Source: Paludibacter sp.
Lineage (GTDB): Bacteria; Bacteroidota; Bacteroidia; Bacteroidales; Paludibacteraceae
Length of the DNA: 64,000 bases
Direction of reading: 5' to 3'
Assembly: GCA_024710005.1 (NCBI GenBank)
Contig: JANJVQ010000028.1
Span: 1 to 64,000 of the forward strand
Positions 9,324-18,225 of the stretch are shown piece by piece. How positions within the stretch are numbered: position 1 is the stretch's first letter; each line of letters opens with the position of its first letter. Below the pieces are notes generated by a model. The model was not told the DNA's origin. It searched no databases and saw only the letters and a program-made list of their open reading frames with translations. The translations under genes were made by a program, and so were the position numbers.

Positions 9324-10571
9324 TTATTCTTCTCTTATTGCTTCGATTGGTTTTATTTTCATGGCCCGGTTGGCCGGAATAAATCCTGCCAGTGTTCCGA
9401 TAATCAACAATATTAACAGGGCCCCGATTCCAACTCCAAATCCAATCTGAGGATCTTTGAGGATTCCCGTTGAATTTTCGAGTAATTTTCCGGCTAAAGA
9501 TAAAATGCCGACACCAAACATCAGGCCCGCAGTACCAGCCATGAGTGTTAACACAACGCTCTCAGTTAATATCTGGCTCACAATCACGCGTGGCGTAGCA
9601 CCCAGGGCTCTCCTGATGCCAATTTCACGGGTTCTTTCCCGCACGGTAACCAACATGATATTACTTACCCCTACTGCTCCGGCAAACAAGGTACCTAATC
9701 CAACAATCCATATCAGGGAAGAAATTCCTATTCCCAGGTACAGAAACATGGTAAACTGATCTTCCATATTCATTCCTCCGACCGCTGTCGGATCATCGGG
9801 CGAAATATTATTGGCTGTTTTCAGGGCTGCATATACTTTCTTTTCCACCTCACTTACTTTTACCCCCGGCTGAGCCGTAATAGCCATGAAATGGATGCTG
9901 TTTCCCATGTTAAACACCTGTTGCATGGTTGAAAAAGGCAAAATAACCGATTCCATACTATCGCCCCCAATGTTGATATTGGCATTGCTTCGGGTTACCC
10001 CGATGACCTGAAAATAAATACCCCTCACCTGAATGCTTTTACCGATGGGGTCTTCTCCATGTGGAAAGAGCACTTCATAAACACGTTCACCAATCACACA
10101 CACTTTTCTTTTTTCAGCTATATCCACATCATTTATGTACCTGCCAAAAATCAGTTTTTGATTATCAATCAGGTTATAAGCGGGCAAATTACCTTTGATA
10201 TGATAGGAACCCGCTTTATCGTTTCGGGTAACATTATTGTTGGTATTACCTGCAAAAATCATCGGCGCCATGTATTGAATCTCAGGTACAGTCGATTTCA
10301 ATATCTGCAAATCTTTATTTTCCATGTTCCATTGCCTGCCTTTTCTGAATCCTTTATAGGGCAATGAAGTCCTGTCGGTCCAGATGAAACAGGAATTGGT
10401 TGCAAAGCCTTCAATCTGAGACGATATTCCCCTCTCCAGCGCTATACCGGTTCCTACCATCACAACCAACATAAACATACCCCAGAAAATTCCAAAGGCA
10501 GTCATCACACTACGTGATTTGTTGTGCGTGATGGTAATCCATATTTCCTGAAATTTATCTAAATCGAACAT
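9324..10571 (-). CDS. MacB-like ABC transporter permease (second of pair)
   Basis: The 415-aa protein has a MacB_PCD periplasmic domain between TM1 (about 20-42) and TM2, followed by the FtsX permease domain with three C-terminal membrane segments. The conserved VRERTREIGIRRALGATP motif connects to the ATPase. It lacks its own ATPase and relies on the one encoded upstream. It and the 416-aa permease before it are clear paralogues from a tandem duplication and probably form a heterodimer. Neighbour order (ATPase, permease, permease, adaptor, channel) indicates a tripartite MacAB-TolC-type exporter. Confidence 0.92.
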   Translation of the reverse strand: MFDLDKFQEIWITITHNKSRSVMTAFGIFWGMFMLVVMVGTGIALERGISSQIEGFATNSCFIWTDRTSLPYKGFRKGRQWNMENKDLQILKSTVPEIQYMAPMIFAGNTNNNVTRNDKAGSYHIKGNLPAYNLIDNQKLIFGRYINDVDIAEKRKVCVIGERVYEVLFPHGEDPIGKSIQVRGIYFQVIGVTRSNANINIGGDSMESVILPFSTMQQVFNMGNSIHFMAITAQPGVKVSEVEKKVYAALKTANNISPDDPTAVGGMNMEDQFTMFLYLGIGISSLIWIVGLGTLFAGAVGVSNIMLVTVRERTREIGIRRALGATPRVIVSQILTESVVLTLMAGTAGLMFGVGILSLAGKLLENSTGILKDPQIGFGVGIGALLILLIIGTLAGFIPANRAMKIKPIEAIREE

Positions 10572-10699
10572 AATATTCTGTCTAATGTCAAAAGTCGAAA
10601 GTCTTATTTGACTTAAATGGTTTAAAAGTTTAAGTGTTTAAGAGTTTAATGCCCGCTAATCACTATTCGTTATTCGTTTTCCGTTTTCCGTTTTCCGCT

Positions 10700-11950
10700 T
10701 TAATTTTCATCCCTTATCGCTTCAATCGGTTTTATTTTCACCGCCTTTCTGGCGGGCATATAACCTGCAATGATGCCTGCAATAATCATGATCATGGTCG
10801 AGAAATACACATAATTTAAATTAACCGTTGGATTCTTAAATACCGACATCCCGGAAGGATTGGCAGCTGCCGATTGTTCCAAAACCATGTTAACCAGTTC
10901 TGTAATAGTGATTCCCGCCATCATACCCATATAGCCAAATATGGCTGTAATCAGAATGGATTCCAGAATAATGGTAAAAAGTATCTGGGCAGGAGGAGCT
11001 CCAATCGCTTTTCTGATGCCAATTTCGCGGGTTCTTTCCTTTACCGTCACCAGCATTATATTACTTACACCCACCACACCGGCAATGAGCGTGAATATTC
11101 CGATGACCAGCACAAACAAACTAATGCCGTTAAATATATTCATGGTTTGCAGGTAGTTCTGTTGCGAATTATTAATCCACAAGGCCTGCGCATCTTTAGG
11201 ATCAAATAACATCGTTTGTGAAACATTTTCTTTCAGACGATCATTAAACTCCTCATTTGCCTCTTTGGTTTCCAGTCCTTCCACCACCATCGCCATGCTG
11301 TAGAACTTCTTATTGGGATTGAAAACCATTTGTGCAGTAGAATAAGGAATATAAGCATTACCATCGCCCCACCTTTCTTTTTTACTATTCACACCAACCA
11401 CCTGAAACATAACCTGATCAACTTTTACAAATTTCCCCATTGGAGCTTCTTCTTTAAAAAGTACCTCCTGAATTTTTTTATCAATCACAATTACTTTTCT
11501 GTTACCCCTTATGTCCGCTTCATTGATAAACCGGCCTCCATCGGCATCAAACTCTAAATTGAAAATATTTTCGTAACGTGGCAACACTCCTTTTACCGGA
11601 TAAGAACCATATTCATTTTTATAGCTGATATTGAGATTTTTATCAACTATCGGGGTTTCATTGACTGCTTCTGCAACCTCCAGTTTTACCTTATTGAGTT
11701 CTTTTTCCGTAAAACTCAAATTCCGGCCCGATTGATATCCTTTGTAGGGTAAAGATGTCCTGCCCGGCCATAGCTGTACGGTATTGGTTGATCTGTCACT
11801 GAAGTTGGAAGTTACCCCGTTTCTCAATCCATTGCCTGCACCCATCAGGATAATCAGGATGAATATTCCCCACGAAACAGAGAGTCCCGTCAGAATAGTC
11901 CGTAACTTGTTACGTTTCAGACCCGACCATATTTCCTGCAGAATATCCAT
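10700..11950 (-). CDS. MacB-like ABC transporter permease (first of pair)
   Basis: This 416-aa paralogue of the neighbouring permease has the same order: TM1 (ILTGLSVSWGIFILIILMG), periplasmic MacB_PCD domain, then FtsX domain with VKERTREIGIRKAIGAPP. It is 10 bp downstream of the ATPase gene. The 128-bp gap to the next permease contains short direct repeats (TTCGTTATTCG, TTTTCCG) also seen at 30.7 and 63.1 kb. Family members export macrolides, peptides, lipoproteins or siderophores; nothing here selects one. Confidence 0.92.
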   Translation of the reverse strand: MDILQEIWSGLKRNKLRTILTGLSVSWGIFILIILMGAGNGLRNGVTSNFSDRSTNTVQLWPGRTSLPYKGYQSGRNLSFTEKELNKVKLEVAEAVNETPIVDKNLNISYKNEYGSYPVKGVLPRYENIFNLEFDADGGRFINEADIRGNRKVIVIDKKIQEVLFKEEAPMGKFVKVDQVMFQVVGVNSKKERWGDGNAYIPYSTAQMVFNPNKKFYSMAMVVEGLETKEANEEFNDRLKENVSQTMLFDPKDAQALWINNSQQNYLQTMNIFNGISLFVLVIGIFTLIAGVVGVSNIMLVTVKERTREIGIRKAIGAPPAQILFTIILESILITAIFGYMGMMAGITITELVNMVLEQSAAANPSGMSVFKNPTVNLNYVYFSTMIMIIAGIIAGYMPARKAVKIKPIEAIRDEN

Positions 11951-11960
11951 TACGAAGTGG

Positions 11961-12662
11961 TTAGTGGTTAGTGGTTAGTGGATAGTTATGGTTTGATTCG
12001 ATGGATTCGATCATACCGTCTTTGATGTGTATTACCTTTTTGGTTGCATCTGCTACCGATTTCTCGTGTGTCACGATAATGGTGGTAATACCACCTTTAT
12101 TCAGGTCTGTAAGCAACTGCATTACTTCTTCCGTCGTTTTACTATCGAGCGCACCCGTTGGTTCGTCAGCCAGCAAGATTTTAGGTTCCGAGATAATGGC
12201 ACGCGCAATGGCCACCCGCTGTTTCTGTCCACCCGACATTTCACTGGGTAAATGATAAGCCCAATCCTTCAATCCCATCTTGTCGAGATATTCCATCGCG
12301 ATGATGTTTCTTTTCTTCCGGCTGATTTTACGGTAATACAACGGTAAGGCTACATTTTCCAACGCATTTTTAAAATTAATCAGATTAAACGACTGAAATA
12401 CAAAACCTATCATTTCGTTCCGGTACTTAGCAGCCTGTCGTTCCGATAAATTTTTAATCAGAATATTATTCAAATAATAATCACCGGTATCATAATTATC
12501 GAGCATCCCCAGGATATTCAACAGCGTTGACTTCCCCGAACCGGACGCCCCCATGATGGAAACATAATCACCCGATTCAATAAGCAAATCAACACCTTTC
12601 AATACATGCAGCGAAGTTGCCTCTGTATAATACGTTTTATTAATGTCTGAAAGTTTTATCAT
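11961..12662 (-). CDS. ABC transporter ATP-binding protein (LolD/MacB-type)
   Basis: First gene of the exporter operon, 233 aa. Walker A is GASGSGKSTLLN, the Q-loop is FVFQSFNLI, the signature is MSGGQKQRVAIARA, and Walker B is ILLADEPTGALD followed by VTHEKS. It energises the two FtsX-type permeases encoded next. The last residues (SNHNYPLTTNH) are encoded by a GGTTAGT tandem repeat (11953-11985), so the natural C-terminus may have been extended by a repeat. Confidence 0.95.
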   Translation of the reverse strand: MIKLSDINKTYYTEATSLHVLKGVDLLIESGDYVSIMGASGSGKSTLLNILGMLDNYDTGDYYLNNILIKNLSERQAAKYRNEMIGFVFQSFNLINFKNALENVALPLYYRKISRKKRNIIAMEYLDKMGLKDWAYHLPSEMSGGQKQRVAIARAIISEPKILLADEPTGALDSKTTEEVMQLLTDLNKGGITTIIVTHEKSVADATKKVIHIKDGMIESIESNHNYPLTTNH

Positions 12663-12686
12663 AGGGATATTGTTGTAAAAACGTTA

Positions 12687-12717
12687 CAAAAGTATAAAAC
12701 TATATAGTACCTTGCAA
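12687..12717 (-). promoter_or_regulatory. Promoter of the ABC exporter operon
   Basis: Minus-strand TACTTTTG (12687-12694) is a perfect TAnnTTTG -7 element. A TTG (12715-12717) lies 20 bp upstream as -33. It starts 25 bp before the ATPase ATG. Confidence 0.65.
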
Positions 12718-12735
12718 TACATAGTACTATATATT
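12699..12735. promoter_or_regulatory. Candidate PadR operator overlapping the -33 region
   Basis: ACTATATAGTAC (12699-12710) and GTACTATATATT (12724-12735) form an 11/12 inverted repeat with a 13-bp spacer. It covers the -33 element of the exporter promoter. A further half-site-like ACTATATA is at 12761-12768. The PadR repressor encoded in the same operon is the obvious candidate ligand. The remaining intergenic DNA up to 12897 shows nothing else. Confidence 0.5.
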
Positions 12736-12897
12736 CTACAATTAATTTGTCAACCAAATGACTATATATTTGATATACTGATATTTAAACAATCACAACA
12801 GATCAATGAATTAACATTTTTTATAATAACCAATAAGGCTTTAGTATAGCGGAAGAGAGAAAATGTTCATCGGATTTCAAGTTTCAACTTAAATTAA

Positions 12898-13617
12898 CTA
12901 AAGGTCATTATTGATTACATGCCAGGTATCCTGCATTAACTGCGGTGTTTGTTCCGCATCATAAAGTTTCACATCAATCGGGTCATGAAAAATCATTTCG
13001 ATTGTACCAGAACTGACATACATGGTGTTACGGGGCAAACGCTCGAAACTTCCCCTGATGGTTACCGGTACTATCGGGAGTAACAAATCGGTTGCAATGC
13101 GAAAAGCACCCTTTTTAAATTTAGACATCAACCCGGTTTTGGTTCTGGTACCTTCCGGAAAAATTACAACTGAAACTCCATTTATCAACTGTTTCTCCGC
13201 CCTTTTCAGACTTTTTTGAGCCGCGATGGGATTAGAACGATCAATAAAAATATGACCGGCAGATTCACAAGCCTTACCTACCAGCGGAATCTTCCGGAGT
13301 TCAGCTTTCATAATCCATTTAAAGATATTTGGTAACCAGCCGTACATCGCGAAAACATCAAAAATTGACTGATGATTGGCTGCAACTATATATGAGTCTG
13401 TAACTTTTAATTTTTCAACGCCTGTAACCTTCACCCGGATAAACAACAAATAGCAAATCAACCTACTCCACCATTTGGCAGGAAAGTGGGATACGGGACT
13501 ATTGGGAAATGACGGTGCCAAGATGATGGTGGACAAAGCAGTTAAAACAGTCAGCACCAGGATTACCGGCCAGGCAATTAAATACTGATACAGAAAATAA
13601 AACGGATTGATTTTCAT
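12898..13617 (-). CDS. plsC: 1-acyl-sn-glycerol-3-phosphate acyltransferase (PlsC-like)
   Basis: It acylates lysophosphatidic acid at the sn-2 position in phospholipid synthesis at the inner membrane. Motifs are NHQSIFD (the HX4D catalytic motif) and IFPEGTRTKTG, with IVPVTIRGSF further on. A hydrophobic N-terminus (FYFLYQYLIAWPVILVLTVL) anchors it. I chose MKINPFYF as the start; an upstream ATG giving seven more residues is possible. It is the last gene of a three-gene leftward unit with an EamA transporter and a PfkB kinase. Confidence 0.92.
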   Translation of the reverse strand: MKINPFYFLYQYLIAWPVILVLTVLTALSTIILAPSFPNSPVSHFPAKWWSRLICYLLFIRVKVTGVEKLKVTDSYIVAANHQSIFDVFAMYGWLPNIFKWIMKAELRKIPLVGKACESAGHIFIDRSNPIAAQKSLKRAEKQLINGVSVVIFPEGTRTKTGLMSKFKKGAFRIATDLLLPIVPVTIRGSFERLPRNTMYVSSGTIEMIFHDPIDVKLYDAEQTPQLMQDTWHVINNDL

Positions 13618-13648
13618 ATAGTATACATTTTGCCCCAATGAGCATCAA

Positions 13649-14575
13649 TTAATATTCAGTTACCTGCGTGATTTCTTCAATTTTTGCAGGAATTTTCCTT
13701 TTTCGGGATAACTGACTGACAAAAAGGCCGGAAACAACCACAGCGATACCTATCCACTGATTAAATCCGAGTTGCTGCCCAAGCAGTAACCAGGAAAATA
13801 AGGCTGTAAAAACAGGTATCAGGTTCACAAATACATTGGTTTTAGCAATTCCGATTTTTCTTACCACACCTGCAAACAATACAAATGCTAAAACGGAAGC
13901 AAATATAGCTAACATTAACAAAGCCTCCAAGGATTTATAAGTAATTTTTATATCCGTTATGGTTGCATAATCAGTAATAAAGAATGTCGGTACGAAGAAA
14001 AACAAACCTATAATGCTCTGATAGAGGATAATATTAACAGTTTTATAGTGTAACGAAATTTTCCGCAGGGTAATGGCATAAAAGACTGCCGAGAAAACAG
14101 CCACGAAAACAAGTACAATACCCCAGAATCCTGCTTCCATTCCGGACTGAGGTTCATATATCACCATTAATACTCCCAACAAAGAGACAATTATCCCCAG
14201 AATATTTACCGGGCTGATTTTTTCTTTCAGGAATAAAAAAGCAAAAACCGGAGCAAAGAGCGGAATTGTAGCAATAATAACGGCTACAAGTGTCGGATTT
14301 AGCATCGTCAGACTGTAGGTTTCGCCCATATAATACATATAGGGTTCGAAAAATGCCAGCAGAACAAACCACTTCAAATCAGCGCGTTTTATGAATTGAA
14401 ACTTTTTCGTTGCTGTTGCATATGCATACAATAACAAAACAGCAATAACCAAACGCAAGGTCACCAGAGTAACCGGCTGAAAAGATTCAATGGCGATCTT
14501 AGTCCAGATAAACGAAAAAGCCCAGAAAATCATTGCCAGCACAATGGCACCATACATTCTGATGTGTTGAAACAT
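13649..14575 (-). CDS. DMT-superfamily EamA transporter
   Basis: This inner-membrane protein of about 308 aa has ten predicted membrane segments in two EamA repeats (first half about 5-140, second 150-290; LGIIVSLLGVLMVIYEP and WIGIAVVVSGLFVSQL mark the repeat ends). The ORF-track start is a TTG; the ATG for MFQHIRMYG lies 15 bp further in and I prefer it. The substrate is unknown; the family exports amino acids, sugars and other metabolites. Confidence 0.88.
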   Translation of the reverse strand: MFQHIRMYGAIVLAMIFWAFSFIWTKIAIESFQPVTLVTLRLVIAVLLLYAYATATKKFQFIKRADLKWFVLLAFFEPYMYYMGETYSLTMLNPTLVAVIIATIPLFAPVFAFLFLKEKISPVNILGIIVSLLGVLMVIYEPQSGMEAGFWGIVLVFVAVFSAVFYAITLRKISLHYKTVNIILYQSIIGLFFFVPTFFITDYATITDIKITYKSLEALLMLAIFASVLAFVLFAGVVRKIGIAKTNVFVNLIPVFTALFSWLLLGQQLGFNQWIGIAVVVSGLFVSQLSRKRKIPAKIEEITQVTEY

Positions 14576-14590
14576 AATAAACAGGCTCAA

Positions 14591-15583
14591 TTAATTTTCA
14601 ATACCTGCAACTATCTTTTCCACTTGCCGGTTGATTTTTTCCCAGGTATGTTCATCCATTTTAGCACCCAGCACTTCTACCACCTGCGAAGAGACAAAAG
14701 AACCTATCAATCCACATTTATCCAATGATAAACCACAAGCCATACCATACAGGAATCCCGCGGCGTATAAGTCACCCGCACCTGTGGTGTCGATACAAGC
14801 TGCCAAATAAGGCTTTATGGTATGTTGGGAATCACCGGACCGAACAAACGAACCATCCTTACCTATCTTGACAACAGCTATATACGCATGCTCAGCGATA
14901 TGTATCAGCGCCTCTTCCGGCTCCTTACCGGTAAAAGCTTTTGCCTCTTCCTCATTGGCAAAAACAACATCCACATAATCAGCAACAATCGACTCCAGAA
15001 AATCCAGGTTTGCTTCTACCACATTATAGCTGGCCAGGTCAACCGAAACCAGCAACCCGGCTTCTTTTGCCATTTTGATGGCAGTATGTATCAGATCATG
15101 ATTCTGAACCAAATACCCTTCGATGTGAAAAATATCGTAACCTGTAAACATTTCCGGTTTCAAATCAGTAGGTTCCAATTCACAGGCAGCTCCCAGAAAT
15201 GTACAAAGTGTCCGCTCCCCATCATCGGAAACCAACACCGTACAAGTACCCGATTTTTGCTCGCTATAACTTAAATGCGGAACAACGCCGTTGTGCAAAG
15301 TATCCTGCATGAAGAACTCCCCTACTTCATCCCGGCCTATTTTTCCAAAAAAGCCGGCATTTCCACCCAGTCGGGCAATCCCATTTACCGTATTGGAAGC
15401 TGAACCTCCGGTTGCCATTTTCGCACCGGACATATTAAAATTCCCCTGTATTTCGGTTACTTTTTCAGAATTTATCAATTGCATTCCACCTTTTAACAAA
15501 TTCAGCTTTTTTAATAAATCATCATTCTCTATTTGCAACAAAATGTCTGTCAGGGCATTACCCATACCCAATATTTTCTTCAT
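14591..15583 (-). CDS. PfkB-family carbohydrate kinase, adenosine-kinase-like
   Basis: The 330-aa protein has a ribokinase fold. The N-terminal substrate motif is GGSASNTVNGIARLGG, and the C-terminal signature DTTGAGDLYAAGFLYG holds the catalytic Asp and anion hole. Bacteroidota homologues are usually annotated adenosine kinase, but ribokinase or another sugar or nucleoside kinase is possible. A minus-strand TATCTTTG at 15618-15625 fits its promoter. The stop is adjacent to the EamA gene, suggesting cotranscription. Confidence 0.85.
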   Translation of the reverse strand: MKKILGMGNALTDILLQIENDDLLKKLNLLKGGMQLINSEKVTEIQGNFNMSGAKMATGGSASNTVNGIARLGGNAGFFGKIGRDEVGEFFMQDTLHNGVVPHLSYSEQKSGTCTVLVSDDGERTLCTFLGAACELEPTDLKPEMFTGYDIFHIEGYLVQNHDLIHTAIKMAKEAGLLVSVDLASYNVVEANLDFLESIVADYVDVVFANEEEAKAFTGKEPEEALIHIAEHAYIAVVKIGKDGSFVRSGDSQHTIKPYLAACIDTTGAGDLYAAGFLYGMACGLSLDKCGLIGSFVSSQVVEVLGAKMDEHTWEKINRQVEKIVAGIEN

Positions 15584-15617
15584 CTTATTATCTCTTTTTT
15601 ATATTGCTATTTTTTTG

Positions 15618-15625
15618 CAAAGATA
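15618..15625 (-). promoter_or_regulatory. -7 element of the pfkB-family kinase gene
   Basis: TATCTTTG matches TAnnTTTG and lies 35 bp upstream of the kinase ATG. No clear -33 element was seen. Confidence 0.5.
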
Positions 15626-15648
15626 TTGCATAATTCAGAAAAACCTAT

Positions 15649-15656
15649 TACTTTTG
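15649..15656 (+). promoter_or_regulatory. -7 element of the tRNA-Asn promoter
   Basis: TACTTTTG matches TAnnTTTG and lies 28 bp before the tRNA 5' end. Confidence 0.55.
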
Positions 15657-15684
15657 CATCGCATTTGACAAAAATGTGGTTAAT

Positions 15685-15758
15685 TCTTCCTTAGCTCAGT
15701 CGGTTAGAGCATCTGACTGTTAATCAGAGGGTCCTTGGTTCAAGTCCAAGAGGGAGAG
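15685..15758 (+). tRNA. tRNA-Asn (GTT)
   Basis: A complete 74-nt cloverleaf: acceptor TCTTCCT/AGGGAGA (one T-G wobble), D-arm GCTC/GAGC, anticodon stem TCTGA/TCAGA with loop CTGTTAA (anticodon GTT), and T-arm CTTGG/CCAAG with loop TTCAAGT. CCA is not encoded. Its 3' end is the integration target of the following island: the last 20 bases plus one recur at 27261-27281. The gene is still intact because the element supplied an identical 3' end. Confidence 0.96.
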
Positions 15759-15759
15759 C
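15739..15759 (+). repeat. attL: left 21-bp direct repeat of the tRNA-Asn island
   Basis: The 21 bases starting TTCAAGTCCAAG, forming the T-loop and 3' acceptor of tRNA-Asn, recur exactly at 27261-27281. Bases on both sides differ, so the repeat ends are sharp. Confidence 0.85.
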
Positions 15760-15772
15760 AAATTAGTTATAT

Positions 15773-15808
15773 AATCCGCTGTAAATCAATCATTTACAGC
15801 GGATTTTT
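15773..15808 (+). terminator. Intrinsic terminator after tRNA-Asn, carried by the island
   Basis: A perfect 14-bp stem (AATCCGCTGTAAAT with its complement), 5-nt loop CAATC, then a T run. It lies just inside attL and would end tRNA-Asn transcription in the integrated state. Confidence 0.85.
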
Positions 15809-16155
15809 AATTTACGGGTACGGAAATTAGTACGAAGAATTGGTTCTTTTTTTTTGGCAAACTGCCTCTAAATTTATCCAAAAAAGACTATCAATTTCAG
15901 ATTGCTGACAAAATATATTATTTTTTCAACAAGTTTACTTCTCTTATTAAATGATCAATGCACTTTACTATATAAATTTTGATGTATAATTTCAAAAACA
16001 TTTAATCACTTTTTCAATCAATTATCTATTTCTTTTGCATTTAAAACATAAAAATATATTAAAATTTTAATACGCATACTTTTTTATTGTAATATAATGA
16101 ATTATAATATATTACTTAAAATAAATTGCCCTTTCAGGGGTGCTTGTTATGATAC
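15809..16155. other. AT-rich left end of the island without genes
   Basis: No ORF is credible here. At 15818-15840 a tandem GTACGGAA-type motif (GTACGGAAATTAGTACG) recurs in nearly the same form at 27122-27145 near the other end, a candidate recombinase arm-site pair. The rest is low-complexity A/T sequence. Confidence 0.5.
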
Positions 16156-17220
16156 TTATTTGACAGTTTCTTTGATTAATCTTACCAAATCAAAAACGGT
16201 TACATCCCTTCCTTTTGGATTTTCTGCCTTTTTAAAATGAATAATTCGATTTAACCATACACAAAAAGCTTCACTAAGATTTTCACCTGTATGTAGATTA
16301 TATAAGAATTCTGAAAGTGAAATTTTTTTGACTTTACAAAATGAATTAATTGGCTCTCTTTTTGCCTTTATTTCCATCCGATGAACATTTTTTTCCATAT
16401 CCAACCATTTATATATATATTTCTTTCCACTTATACTATCAATCTCTCTTGATTTATTATAACATTTAAGTTCAAGTCGACCCTTTGTTTGTTTAATATA
16501 ATAGGCTAAATTTACTGGTCGTTTTCTTGTAGTACCGTAATACAGGGATGTATTGTTAATAACATCTCTTGAATCAATATCTATATATTTTACTTGATTA
16601 ATAACAGGTATATATTTCTCATTTGAAACAGTTTTCTTTATAATTTTTGCGAAATTAATATTGCTGTCATATGCTATTTCAAGATTTGATATACTGACAA
16701 GTTCGAGACCTAATCGACTTGCCATTTCTTCAAGAAAAAAGATTGTGTTGTATTGAGTTTTAAATGTTTTGGCTGGAACTCTAAGCTTTTGCTTTATTTT
16801 AGTATAATTGCTTATATATTCTAATATATTTATATTTTTACTTATATTATTATTCTCTTTTTTCCATTCAATTACTTCATGATGTAGTGCAAATGGTTCA
16901 TATAATCGTCTATTATCAATTTTTATAAAACACTTCCCAAAAAAATTTGGATCATCAGCCGATTTAATTGTTAAGTCTCCAAAAACTAAAAATTCACCTT
17001 TTAGATTTTCTGATGGTATAAGTATCTGAAAATCAAACTTACTGTTTTTGACTCTTCGTAATCTAAAATCCTCAGTATGTTCATCAAAATAATTAGGAGA
17101 CGTAAATACAAAACTGGGATTTTCACAAGGGTTTTCAGTCAGTTTCTCGTATGCCACTTGTTTTATTTGATAACAGACCTTCAATGCATCAACCGTAAAT
17201 TTAAATTTAATTCCTTGCAT
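16156..17220 (-). CDS. Putative rolling-circle-type replication initiator (Rep/G2P-like)
   Basis: I recognise a Rep_trans/phage gene II-like pattern rather than a named protein. NTSLYYGTTRKRPVNLAYY is followed by GRLELKCYNKSREID and then HRMEIKAKREP, resembling the 'YxGsrkS...YdKg.E...R.Ei' arrangement of such initiators. Length is 354 aa, AT-rich codon use. Directly upstream (17361-17490) is an unusual GC-rich, repeat-containing stretch that could be its origin. Alternative: a relaxase-like mobilisation protein. The pattern is visible; the function is inference. Confidence 0.5.
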   Translation of the reverse strand: MQGIKFKFTVDALKVCYQIKQVAYEKLTENPCENPSFVFTSPNYFDEHTEDFRLRRVKNSKFDFQILIPSENLKGEFLVFGDLTIKSADDPNFFGKCFIKIDNRRLYEPFALHHEVIEWKKENNNISKNINILEYISNYTKIKQKLRVPAKTFKTQYNTIFFLEEMASRLGLELVSISNLEIAYDSNINFAKIIKKTVSNEKYIPVINQVKYIDIDSRDVINNTSLYYGTTRKRPVNLAYYIKQTKGRLELKCYNKSREIDSISGKKYIYKWLDMEKNVHRMEIKAKREPINSFCKVKKISLSEFLYNLHTGENLSEAFCVWLNRIIHFKKAENPKGRDVTVFDLVRLIKETVK

Positions 17221-17853
17221 AATATTAAATTATTGATTTTTCTGTATTAATTTTCAAAACTCAAAGGTAATATATTTCAATAGATAATATATATTATAAA
17301 TGATTTCAAAATCATATATTTTCACTTAAAACCTCATTTTGAAAATTCTCAAAAAAAATGGTGGAAAATTTTTTCCGGTGAACCGTGCCCCAAGTTTAGA
17401 GGGGTACAAGCATGGTCACGTAGGTAGGTGAGGTACAAGGACTTACGGGAGGTAGAGCTTTCGTTAGGGAGGTCATTTTTGCAGTTTTGTCCCTTACTAT
17501 TTAAACATATCGAAAAGCGAATAAATTCAATTGAAATATTATTGCTATAAATCATTGATAACAATGCAGTTGCAAATACAATGATACATAAAATGTAAAT
17601 ATGTAATAATTATATTAGTACAAAAAAAACAACGGTCAATTAAATAAATTGTTACAGAAAAAAAATGACCCTTACAAACTCAACTGAGTATCTGTAAATG
17701 TATCAATTTAATCTTTAAATCACAATTTGATACAGATACTTTTTGGATCAGATTAATTTAATTGATTATATATAATTAACTTGGAAGAAAAAAATTGATT
17801 ATGAGTGATTTTTTAAAACTTCAAACTATTTATTATAAAAAGAATATCTAAAT
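17221..17853. other. Intergenic region with a GC-rich origin-like patch
   Basis: Of 633 bp without a credible gene, 17361-17490 stands out as GC-rich inside AT-rich DNA. It contains GGAAAATTTTTTCC, two copies of GGTACAAG (17402-17410 and about 17432-17440), two of GGGAGGT (about 17448 and 17467), and a possible stem pairing GTGAACCGTGCCCC with GGGGTACAAGCATGGTCAC (imperfect). It may be a replication or transfer origin or a structured RNA. The 71-aa ORF at 17349-17564 is probably spurious. Confidence 0.45.
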
Positions 17854-18225
17854 ATGAAAAATCTAAATGAAAAATCGATTTCAAATAAAATTAATGATAG
17901 AATTAAACAATTTAAAGTTCTCGTGGATTTAGAAAATGATGTGATTATTTTATCTGCGATTTGTCAATTTGAAATCCCCTACGATCAATTAGCAGCAAGT
18001 CTTTTTGTTGATCAAAAAAGAATAATTCTAAGTCAATCATTTTGCAATTTATCTTCAAGAGATAAACTTCTCGTAATAAAAGCAACCATGTTTACACATT
18101 ATAATCTTTTGAATGGTGAAATTCCTGGACATGGAGAAATAAAAGGCTATCAATTATTCTATAATGCAAATTTATTTGTGTTTGATTTGAAGGGAAGATT
18201 AATTTCAGACAATGTATTAGTATAA
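17854..18225 (+). CDS. Hypothetical protein, 123 aa
   Basis: Not recognised. It is a soluble, mixed-charge protein with no signal peptide or membrane segment. Helical pattern from about 20 to 85, then a Gly-containing stretch (LLNGEIPGHGEIKG) and a beta-rich C-terminus (LFYNANLFVFDLKG). ATG start at 17854; the upstream AT-rich region has no clear Shine-Dalgarno, as usual in Bacteroidota. It stands alone between two gene-free regions in the island. Confidence 0.6.
   Translation: MKNLNEKSISNKINDRIKQFKVLVDLENDVIILSAICQFEIPYDQLAASLFVDQKRIILSQSFCNLSSRDKLLVIKATMFTHYNLLNGEIPGHGEIKGYQLFYNANLFVFDLKGRLISDNVLV

Noticed and set aside
17349-17564. 71-aa ORF on the minus strand
   Set aside because: It covers the GC-rich patch, has no ribosome binding site or family features, and ends in low-complexity residues.
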